Origin: Alkalimarinus alittae
GTDB taxonomy: Bacteria; Pseudomonadota; Gammaproteobacteria; Pseudomonadales; Oleiphilaceae
Direction of reading: 5' to 3'
Length of the DNA: 64,000 bases
Assembly: GCF_026016465.1 (NCBI RefSeq)
Contig: NZ_CP100390.1
Span: forward strand, 186,001-250,000
Shown here piece after piece: positions 25,638 to 32,696 of this stretch (the stretch's first letter is position 1; each line of letters opens with the position of its first letter). The position numbers and the translations under genes were made by a program. The notes under the pieces were generated by a model that had not been told where the DNA came from, did not search any database, and was given only the letters and a program-made list of their open reading frames with translations.

Positions 25638-27008
25638 ATGAGTGACGCAGAATACAAAGCGAAAAAAGGATCGTCAAACGTTGACTACCGTTATTGGGGC
25701 AATGTTAGCAGGGCAGTGCTTAATGGTGTTGTAGGGGATTACCTCGTCTCACAGAACAATCCTTTAGCGATCGATATGGGCTTTTACCATCAGGGTAAAC
25801 CGTTATCGTTGCCAAACCCCGACATGACGGTGACGAATAAAGTTGCAGTGCTATTACATGGCTTAACCAATCTTGAAACAATTTGGGATATCGATACAGG
25901 CCTGAATGCTGATTCAGGTATAGATGTCGAAGGGGGCGAGGCTCGTTCTAAAATAGCTAATTATGGCGCCTACTTACAACGTGACTTTGGTTATACGCCG
26001 CTTTTTTTGCGTTATAACACGGGTCTGTCTATAGAAGAAAATGGCAGGCAGTTTACTCAATTAATGGATGCCCTTATTACGGCATACCCAAAACCAATTG
26101 ATGAGATTATCTTTGTCGGTTTTAGTTTGGGTGGTTTGCTGATGCGTTATGCTCAAAAGAATGCCATTGCCGCCAAAGCTCTCTGGTTAGAAAAACTTAC
26201 TCAATGTTTTTATCTTGGCACGCCACACGAAGGGTCTTATTTTGAGCGTTTTGGCCATTTGGCCAGTTCAGTCGTACGTTCTGTGCCCAAAGAATATATT
26301 AATCACTGGGCTGACTGGATTGATGTGAGAAGTGAAGGAATTCAAGACCTTAAACATGGCTTAGCGCATTTACGAAATGTAGAGAGTGAGAAGGATGATG
26401 CTCATGGCTCGTGTGGAAGTTTTTATCAACATGCTCGACACCACTTTATTAGTGGTTCGTTGTCAGGAGAAAGTAATAGCGTATTAAATAAGTTATTTGG
26501 TGATGCATTGGTTTCAAAGAACAGTGCAAACCCTAACTCCGCGCCAGAAGGTAGCCAGTTTACCCACTTTGAAGGTATTCCTCATATCCCCTTAGCTCAT
26601 ACCGAGACGGTTTATCAGCAAATTAAACAATGGATTGAAGAGGCTGCCACAACAACGCAACTAATGACTTACCACCCGTTAGAAATCGACTATACCGTTC
26701 CGCCGAAAGTAATGCAGTTAAGCCATGTTGATGGGAATTTATCAGGGTTGAATACTGAACAGCGAGAGATGGTTGCAGGGGCGTTTGATTTAATGGCGGT
26801 AGGGTACGAAAAAACAGTCGAGGCGGTTGAGAAAGTTCATCTCTCGATTGCAAAAGAACCACATGCTGTCTTGAGCAGAATACCCGTTGTGAACTCGGTA
26901 TCCACTATAGTTGAACGTTCACAGGTAGGAATAACGGAGGGGGTGTATGAGTCTGTTAAGTTGGGCGGAATACTGTTCCGTACGGCGTCCAAACTATTAA
27001 AAATTTAG
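25638..27008 (+). CDS. Alpha/beta-hydrolase (esterase/lipase-like)
   Basis: A 456-aa protein without a signal peptide. The oxyanion-hole region is LLHGLTN (near residue 72) and the nucleophile elbow GFSLGG gives Ser163; a late HIPLAHTE may supply the catalytic His. The C-terminal ~120 residues (from LEIDYTVPPKV) lie outside the hydrolase fold and are helical. The start is ATG 25638 with AAGGAG seven bases before it. Proteins of this shape are annotated as permease or triacylglycerol-lipase-like hydrolases; the substrate is unknown, but the lipid-rich gene set makes a glyceride or ester plausible. Confidence 0.8.
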   Translation: MSDAEYKAKKGSSNVDYRYWGNVSRAVLNGVVGDYLVSQNNPLAIDMGFYHQGKPLSLPNPDMTVTNKVAVLLHGLTNLETIWDIDTGLNADSGIDVEGGEARSKIANYGAYLQRDFGYTPLFLRYNTGLSIEENGRQFTQLMDALITAYPKPIDEIIFVGFSLGGLLMRYAQKNAIAAKALWLEKLTQCFYLGTPHEGSYFERFGHLASSVVRSVPKEYINHWADWIDVRSEGIQDLKHGLAHLRNVESEKDDAHGSCGSFYQHARHHFISGSLSGESNSVLNKLFGDALVSKNSANPNSAPEGSQFTHFEGIPHIPLAHTETVYQQIKQWIEEAATTTQLMTYHPLEIDYTVPPKVMQLSHVDGNLSGLNTEQREMVAGAFDLMAVGYEKTVEAVEKVHLSIAKEPHAVLSRIPVVNSVSTIVERSQVGITEGVYESVKLGGILFRTASKLLKI

Positions 27009-27018
27009 CGGGGATTAC

Positions 27019-27052
27019 TGGCTCTTTATAGCGTTATCACGATAAAGAGCCA
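27019..27052. terminator. Bidirectional terminator between the hydrolase and fadL
   Basis: A perfect 11-bp inverted repeat (TGGCTCTTTAT and ATAAAGAGCCA) with a 12-nt loop, placed between the convergent hydrolase stop (27008) and fadL stop (27071). Confidence 0.8.
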
Positions 27053-27070
27053 GAACAAATCAACTAATGT

Positions 27071-28453
27071 TTAGAAACGCTTAGTTAACTGCAAAGCCAA
27101 CGCGTAAGCACTTAGCTCATAAGTACCTTTTGCGTTTGAATAACCTATTTGGCTACCATCGACACGGTAGTCATGTTCATCAATTTTCACGTCATCAATA
27201 AACAAATAACCCAGCGCGCCGTCTAATACCCAGTCGCCTTCCATCTTATACTGAGCACCTACCGTGAACCAGTTACGATCGGTTGCCGGTACACGCGCAG
27301 TACGGAACTCTTTCTGAATAGGAGACTCATCGTATGCATAACCTGCCTTAAGTGTAACGGCATTTGAGTATGCGTAAGAGGTACCTACAGAGAATGCCCA
27401 CACGTTTTCCCATTGCTCAGGTACATGGCCAATCATGCCAGCTTGGCCGTATTTAGGACCCGCTAGAGCTGACACAGGGCCTGTACCCTGACCACTTAAA
27501 ATATCAAGGTTCTCAAACTGAGACCAACGAGTCCAGGTTGCGCCCGCATAAAATGCCCAGTCAGTATTAATCTGCTGCTTTAAACTCAACGTCACACTTT
27601 CTGGCAGTGTTAATGGAACCAATGCTTTTTCTTTTAACGTTACATAGGCAATAGGGGCGGTTGGGTTGCCTGTTTTTGCGGGTACATTGGTGATAGACGC
27701 ATCACCGTTCAGTTCGATATCTACTTTAGATTTATAGTTAAATCCGATAGTAGTATCCGCTGTGGGTTGATACATCACACCGAAGTTCCAACCTACGGCG
27801 TTGTCGTCACCTGAAACGTCAAAATGACCTTCTTTAATCATGGACAAAGGAATGCTATTTGTTACAGATAATGCTGAGTAGTCCTGAAATTTAGTTAACG
27901 TGCCTTCAGCATGAATAAAATCAATCCCTAAACCCACAGACCATTGATCGTTCACTTTGTAGGCAATGGTCGGTTGAACAGCTAGCGCCTTCAGTTCAGT
28001 TTCATCTGCGAAAAAACGCCCAACGAAGTCATCGTTATAGTTGCCTGATGTACCGAAGGGCGCGAATATGCCGATGCCTGCGGCCCATTTATCATTGATT
28101 GGGGTAGACATGTAGAGGTTCGGTACTACGGCTGTTCCGACAAAGTCACCGCCCATAGAACCGTTGACTGGCTGACCAATAGTATTGGTTGCGCTGCCCT
28201 TGAAGCTGGTATCTACATTAATAAAGGCAACACCGCCGGTTACTTGAGCTTTATCTAAATGAGTCAAGCCCGCAGGGTTAAAGTACTGGATAGTTGCATT
28301 CTCTGGGTTTGCTGCAGAGCCCGCATTGGCCATACCTGATGCAGAGGCACTTTGCTCGTTTAATGCGTAACCAGAAGCCAGTGATAAAGTGGGAAGTGCG
28401 GCGAGAGATAATGCACTCGCTAACGCGGAAATTGACCTTACTCTTTGAGACAT
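27071..28453 (-). CDS. fadL: FadL-family outer-membrane long-chain fatty-acid transporter
   Basis: A 460-aa outer-membrane protein. Signal peptide ends at LSLASGYALNEQSAS, where the N-terminal hatch begins. The family NPAG signature (YFNPAGLTHL) is near residue 58, and the chain ends in Phe as expected for a 14-stranded barrel (LQLTKRF). It takes up long-chain fatty acids or other hydrophobics. The start is ATG at 28453 with AAGGTAG upstream. Together with FadE this forms the fatty-acid uptake and first oxidation step. It is divergent from the lipoprotein operon, separated by 415 bp. Confidence 0.93.
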   Translation of the reverse strand: MSQRVRSISALASALSLAALPTLSLASGYALNEQSASASGMANAGSAANPENATIQYFNPAGLTHLDKAQVTGGVAFINVDTSFKGSATNTIGQPVNGSMGGDFVGTAVVPNLYMSTPINDKWAAGIGIFAPFGTSGNYNDDFVGRFFADETELKALAVQPTIAYKVNDQWSVGLGIDFIHAEGTLTKFQDYSALSVTNSIPLSMIKEGHFDVSGDDNAVGWNFGVMYQPTADTTIGFNYKSKVDIELNGDASITNVPAKTGNPTAPIAYVTLKEKALVPLTLPESVTLSLKQQINTDWAFYAGATWTRWSQFENLDILSGQGTGPVSALAGPKYGQAGMIGHVPEQWENVWAFSVGTSYAYSNAVTLKAGYAYDESPIQKEFRTARVPATDRNWFTVGAQYKMEGDWVLDGALGYLFIDDVKIDEHDYRVDGSQIGYSNAKGTYELSAYALALQLTKRF

Positions 28454-28868
28454 ACTACAACTACCTTAATACATTGATATAGGAAGACATACTCAGGAGT
28501 GAAGCACTCTTTACGCGAGCACCTTTTAAGATATTGTATTTGTTTTAAGGCGTTACCTGAGCGACTGGGACGCATTATACGTAATTTTTTGCGAATTGCA
28601 TCACGCCAATAAGGTCTATTGTGTCTCTTTTTGTTGCGTTTCGAGGCTGTTAGCGTGCTTTATCGCGTTAGTTATACCAAGAGGTGCGACATTTTGTCAC
28701 TTTTAGGGCCGGTTGATAGCTGTTAATCTACCCTGTTAAGATCGTTATAATACCCTATCTAGTTGAAATACAAGTACTTTTTGTAAAAAATACTTGATGC
28801 TTATCAAGCAATCCGTCGCATATAAATTATACAGTCTCCAAAACTTTTAATACGGTAAAGGTCTCATT
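28454..28868. other. Divergent promoter region between fadL and the lipoprotein/thioredoxin operon
   Basis: The region is 415 bp long and contains no reading frame with a ribosome site. The right end (28770-28810) carries overlapping palindromes, described separately, that would suit a regulator of the rightward operon. The left part contains the fadL promoter but no site I can name with confidence. Confidence 0.5.
28771..28808. promoter_or_regulatory. Overlapping palindromes upstream of the envelope operon
   Basis: An almost perfect 26-bp palindrome at 28771-28796 (CAAGTA at one end, TACTTG at the other, T- and A-runs between) overlaps a second one at 28793-28808 (CTTGAT-GCTT-ATCAAG). Both lie 60-100 bp before the first ATG, the usual place for an operator. 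No cognate regulator is encoded next to the operon. Confidence 0.5.
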
Positions 28869-30422
28869 ATGTTCAAACTCAAAGTGCTTTCTCAAGTGGT
28901 TGCTGCAACGGTTGCTTCGTCTTTTTTAATGGGGTGTGGCGGTGGTTCTAGTTCAGGTTCTGCAGCATCGACCACGACGAATGTGACAGGGAGTGCGTTT
29001 GCGTCTTATGTTTCGGGAGCGAGTGTCGTCGCAATGGATGGTACGGCTGAGATTGCAGGCCCTGTTACTACTGCGGCTAATGGTGGTTTTACATTAGCAA
29101 TACCGAATGAGCACTTAAGAAGTCAGTTGGTGTTTATTGCAACGGGTGGTTCTTATACAGATGAAGCGACGGGTGAAGAAGCTGCGTCAGAAGAGCTTTC
29201 AGTGGTTGCCGGAGCGGGGACGCTACAAGCAGGTTCAACCATACATGCCACGCCTTCATCTTCGATCATTCAGAAGTTAATAACTAAGCATGGCCTAACG
29301 AAAGAGGACGCAGAAACATTATTTGAAGCTGCGTTTGGTTATCTGCCAGATACATCCGTAGCCCCAGTTGATGCGACGAAAGAAAGTACCGCAGAAGAGG
29401 CATCAAAGTTAGCAGGGGTTAGGGCTGCTGCTTTTAGTCAGTTGCTGGCTGAGCTTGAGCTACCTAAAAACGCACACTCAGCTTTGCTAGATGCATTAGC
29501 AGAAGACTTGGCTGATGGGGATGTCGATGGGGTGAATAAAGCGGGGGCCGCTGTTCAGCTTAAAGGTGGCGATATGCGTCAAGACATGGCGGCTCAGTTT
29601 TCACTAGCGCTGCTGAACTTTGCTAAAGGAACACAGAACAAAACAGGGTTAAACCCAGGAAAAGTCGGCTTGATCAAGTTTAACCCTAAGGCTCAAAGTG
29701 ACGATTTCGTCTACGAATTATCACCCAAAGGGATGGTTACAGAAGGTAAAGTGACTTTTGATTTAACAATTAAAAGCGCTGATACAGATGGCTCTCCAGG
29801 GGAGCCTAAGAAAGATCTACAGCCTAACATGATGCCTATGATGTATATGGCTGGCGGGCATGCGCATAGTACGCCTAATTCAGGTTGTACATTAACCGAT
29901 GAGGATGGGGTGGCAGAGTGTACGGTTTACTTCCTCATGGCTTCTTCAATGGCGAATGGCAGTGTAATGGGAAACTGGGATCTTAAATTTACGGTCGACG
30001 ATGCCAATGAAGTGCATTTCTTCCCAGACGTTAAGATGGCAATGGGTGATGATACAACCAGACTTAGATTGGAAGGAGGCGCGGCTGATCTCGATAATAT
30101 TAATGGAGCGGGCCGTTCTTACTTTATCTATAAAGAATCTATTGCAGAAGTTGCAGGCAACTATACCGTTAAGTTTTTTATAGCAACTAAAGAGTCTATG
30201 ATGAGCTTTCCTGCCGTTAATAATGATGGTGCAGCCAGTGGAGGGTTAGATGCTCCGGTATCTCTCACTGTTGATGGCCAGCTTGCAGACTTTGAAGCGA
30301 ATGGCGTTTGGGCAATAACTGGTCTGAGCAAAGAAAGCCTCAGTGATTTAGAGCTAGTGTTAACGGTTAATGGTGAACCAAAGCCTGCAGGCACCTTCAA
30401 CATCACCCCAACAAGCATGTAA
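28869..30422 (+). CDS. Large outer-membrane or periplasmic lipoprotein, unknown function
   Basis: A 517-aa lipoprotein (lipobox LMGC, Cys23, followed by a GGGSSSGS spacer). The first ~90 mature residues look like a carboxypeptidase-regulatory type beta domain (GPVTTAANGGFTLAIP). A helical middle part follows (about 130-250). The C-terminal half is beta-rich and holds a Met/His-rich stretch at residues 319-334 (PNMMPMMYMAGGHAHS) followed by two Cys, and a second Met-rich segment (FLMASSMANGSVMGNW). Such Met/His clusters are typical of periplasmic copper binding, so copper handling is a reasonable guess. It is the first gene of a four-gene operon with a barrel protein and two thioredoxin-fold proteins. 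Confidence 0.75.
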   Translation: MFKLKVLSQVVAATVASSFLMGCGGGSSSGSAASTTTNVTGSAFASYVSGASVVAMDGTAEIAGPVTTAANGGFTLAIPNEHLRSQLVFIATGGSYTDEATGEEAASEELSVVAGAGTLQAGSTIHATPSSSIIQKLITKHGLTKEDAETLFEAAFGYLPDTSVAPVDATKESTAEEASKLAGVRAAAFSQLLAELELPKNAHSALLDALAEDLADGDVDGVNKAGAAVQLKGGDMRQDMAAQFSLALLNFAKGTQNKTGLNPGKVGLIKFNPKAQSDDFVYELSPKGMVTEGKVTFDLTIKSADTDGSPGEPKKDLQPNMMPMMYMAGGHAHSTPNSGCTLTDEDGVAECTVYFLMASSMANGSVMGNWDLKFTVDDANEVHFFPDVKMAMGDDTTRLRLEGGAADLDNINGAGRSYFIYKESIAEVAGNYTVKFFIATKESMMSFPAVNNDGAASGGLDAPVSLTVDGQLADFEANGVWAITGLSKESLSDLELVLTVNGEPKPAGTFNITPTSM

Positions 30423-30434
30423 ACAGGACGCCCC

Positions 30435-31415
30435 ATGAGAATTAGACGTACATGGGTCAACAACGCGCTGTCAATCAGCGCGTTGTTGTTATCCTCCTCA
30501 ACCGCTTACGCCGCCTCTTGTTGTGGTGGCGGTAATGCCACTTCACTGGTGCTCCCTAAGTTTGGCAATCAAATGATCGATGTTTCATTTGATATGGAAG
30601 ACTACAAGGGCTATTGGAATCAGGAAGGCGACTATACGAAAGACCCTGCGGGTTCAGATTTAAACCAATATCGATTGAACCTAGGCTACGCTCACCGCGT
30701 TGCCGATAACTGGCAGGCGAGCGTAACACTGCCGTATGTTTGGAATGACAATACCTATCCTGGCGTCGTATCAAAAGAAAACGGTGTTGGCGATATGAGT
30801 GCCAGTTTTTGGTATGAAACATTTGACCAAGTCACCTGTGTTTATCAGGTTAATAGCCTTGCCGATTTAAGGCCGGCTATTTACATTGGCGGTACACTCA
30901 CTCTTCCTACGGGTAAGTCGGCCTATGGTGATGACGCAACAAGTAGTTTTGATATCACCGGTCGAGGCTTATACCGGTTTGATGCGAATTTATTGATTGA
31001 AAAAACCGTGTATCCGTTTACCGTTACCTTGCAAGGTTCTTACGGTAAGTACCTTGAGCGAGATGTAAATCAGGAATACGGAACCGCCGTTGCACCTTAT
31101 AAAAAGAACCTAGGGGATCGCACTTTCGTCTCTGCCTCATTGGGTTACACCTACTTTCTTGAAGAACTCGACACATTGACCTTTACCGCAGCGTTAGCCG
31201 ATTTAAGAGAAGGCGAAGGTGAGATTGATGGTGTTTCTGACCCTCTAACTGAGTTTGAAAAACAGTCTGTCGCGTTGACCACTGCTTATGCTTCATCAGA
31301 TCTGCGTTGGGTATTTAAAGGCACATTCAGTCATGCGTTGAGACAAGACGGTAGGGGCGAGAACTTTCCAACGACTGATATTTTAACCCTAGGGGTAAGC
31401 TATGCGTTTTATTAA
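30435..31415 (+). CDS. Outer-membrane beta-barrel protein with N-terminal CC motif
   Basis: A 326-aa protein with signal peptide ending at STAYA and a mature N-terminus beginning ASCCGGGNATSLVLP. The rest alternates amphipathic beta strands (for example RLNLGYAHRVADNWQASVTL and TFVSASLGYTYF) and ends in Phe-Tyr, as for an outer-membrane barrel. The vicinal Cys pair is unusual for the periplasm and could bind a metal or be a substrate of the thioredoxins encoded next. The gene starts 12 bp after the lipoprotein stop with AGGA before the ATG, and its 3' end overlaps the start of the next gene by 14 bp. A strong hairpin lies within its first codons. Transport role unproven. Confidence 0.75.
   Translation: MRIRRTWVNNALSISALLLSSSTAYAASCCGGGNATSLVLPKFGNQMIDVSFDMEDYKGYWNQEGDYTKDPAGSDLNQYRLNLGYAHRVADNWQASVTLPYVWNDNTYPGVVSKENGVGDMSASFWYETFDQVTCVYQVNSLADLRPAIYIGGTLTLPTGKSAYGDDATSSFDITGRGLYRFDANLLIEKTVYPFTVTLQGSYGKYLERDVNQEYGTAVAPYKKNLGDRTFVSASLGYTYFLEELDTLTFTAALADLREGEGEIDGVSDPLTEFEKQSVALTTAYASSDLRWVFKGTFSHALRQDGRGENFPTTDILTLGVSYAFY
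30458..30488 (+). promoter_or_regulatory. 13-bp perfect hairpin inside the first codons of the barrel gene
   Basis: CAACAACGCGCTG (30458-30470) and CAGCGCGTTGTTG (30476-30488) are perfect complements around a 5-nt loop, covering codons 8-18 of the barrel gene. It is GC-rich enough to form in the mRNA and could attenuate transcription, protect the downstream transcript or slow early translation, altering expression relative to the preceding lipoprotein gene. Confidence 0.6.
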
Positions 31416-31941
31416 ATCATTGTGCATCGCACTGACTCTGGTTGCGATGACAATTTCAACAACGGGTTGTCTTGAAGATTTAAAATCTGAGAGTAAAGAC
31501 CTGAGAACCGATACATCAGTAGGCGGCGACGATTCAGCCCCAGCAGTAGACTTTATTGAGCTCAGCACCGAAAGCGAAACGATACAGCTAAGTTCTGAGT
31601 TAATGAATAACGATGCAGTGGTGCTTTATTACACTATGTGGTGTCCTATCTGTGACAGCCATATGAGCCATCTTCGTAGTAACGTGGTCGATCACTATCG
31701 AAATGTACGATATCTCGTTGTGGATTATGTGTCGGGCTCGGTTGCCCAGTCACGTAACTCACAAGTGTCTAATGGTTATGCGTCTTTTACGGTTTTGTCA
31801 GATAGCGATCAGTCGTTAATCGAGCAGTTTAATGCCACGATGGGTACCACGGTGGTGATTGATGACCAGAATAAAATACTGATGAACGAAGACTATAAAA
31901 ATGGTGCCCGACTAATTGAAGTACTGGAGACACTACAATGA
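31402..31941 (+). CDS. Thioredoxin-fold lipoprotein with CPIC active site
   Basis: A 179-aa protein with lipobox TTGC (Cys23), so membrane-anchored outside the cytoplasm. WCPICDSHM contains a C-x-x-C pair (Cys81, Cys84) following a beta strand (VVLYYTMW), as in thioredoxin-like proteins. The rest fits a compact thioredoxin fold with a late strand GTTVVIDDQNKIL containing the expected position near the cis-Pro, although no Pro is seen there. Starts 14 bp inside the previous gene with AGGGG upstream of the ATG, and its stop overlaps the next start (ATGA). Likely a dedicated thiol reductase or metallochaperone partner for this operon. Confidence 0.8.
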   Translation: MRFIKSLCIALTLVAMTISTTGCLEDLKSESKDLRTDTSVGGDDSAPAVDFIELSTESETIQLSSELMNNDAVVLYYTMWCPICDSHMSHLRSNVVDHYRNVRYLVVDYVSGSVAQSRNSQVSNGYASFTVLSDSDQSLIEQFNATMGTTVVIDDQNKILMNEDYKNGARLIEVLETLQ

Positions 31942-32477
31942 TAAAGATCCAAACATCTACAAAACTGCTGGTAATAGGTTTACTGGGGTTGTTCTCAACA
32001 TCGCTTTTGGCAAGCCCTGGCTATGAGGGAATGAAAGCAAAAAAACCTGAGCAGATTATACTGGCGCCTGACTTTTCACTGACAACCCTCGATGATAAAG
32101 CGATCAGCTTGTCTGATTACCAAGGCAAGGTAGTGGTATTAAACTTCTGGGCTACCTACTGCATTCCTTGTCGAATTGAGATGCCATCTTTAGAGAAATT
32201 TTCAAAGAAACATCAAAATAGTGATGTGTCAGTGGTGGCGATATCCCTTGATGACGGTAAAGAAAAAGCGATTCATAGCTTAGTGAAAAAAATGGATTTG
32301 ACCTTCCCGATTGCGTTAAAAGGGCAATCTGCAGGCCATGATTATCAAGTATCCGTGCTCCCTGTGACGTATATTATCGGTAAGCAAGGCGAGTTGTTAG
32401 CAAGAGTTGTGGGCGATAGAGACTGGGCCAGTGAAGAGGCTGATGAGTTAGTCAAAGCCGTATTAGCAGGGGAGTAA
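31938..32477 (+). CDS. TlpA-family thiol:disulfide oxidoreductase
   Basis: A 179-aa periplasmic protein with signal peptide (to about SLLA) and a redoxin/TlpA domain: FWATYCIPC with Cys75 and Cys78, an AISLDD segment, and the cis-Pro loop in VLPVTYIIGKQGEL. TlpA/ResA-like proteins reduce apo-cytochrome c heme-binding thiols or the Cu sites of oxidases, taking electrons from DsbD/CcdA. Last gene of the operon, coupled to the CPIC lipoprotein by ATGA overlap. The co-occurrence of two thioredoxin-fold proteins with a Met/His-rich lipoprotein and a CC-containing barrel suggests metal-thiol chemistry. Confidence 0.85.
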   Translation: MIKIQTSTKLLVIGLLGLFSTSLLASPGYEGMKAKKPEQIILAPDFSLTTLDDKAISLSDYQGKVVVLNFWATYCIPCRIEMPSLEKFSKKHQNSDVSVVAISLDDGKEKAIHSLVKKMDLTFPIALKGQSAGHDYQVSVLPVTYIIGKQGELLARVVGDRDWASEEADELVKAVLAGE

Positions 32478-32490
32478 CGCCCCTCGCTTT
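32468..32490 (+). terminator. Weak terminator at the end of the envelope operon
   Basis: AGGGG (32468-32472) and CCCCT (32480-32484) form a 5-bp stem across the stop codon, followed by CGCTTTTTG. Short but correctly positioned. Confidence 0.4.
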
Positions 32491-32696
32491 TTGTTCCTTC
32501 CGCCTGATTTATTCTATCTAGTTCACAGAACTACGTATTCTTTCGTCTCTTTCTTCGCTACTTGACCTGAGCTAAGCTAATTAGTGCTAGTTCGTGGCTT
32601 TATCCTAGATTACTATCTATTTATTAATAGATTTAGATTCTTTAGTAAAAATAAATATAATTTATTGAGATTTTAAAAGAGAACCTCGGAGGGAGT

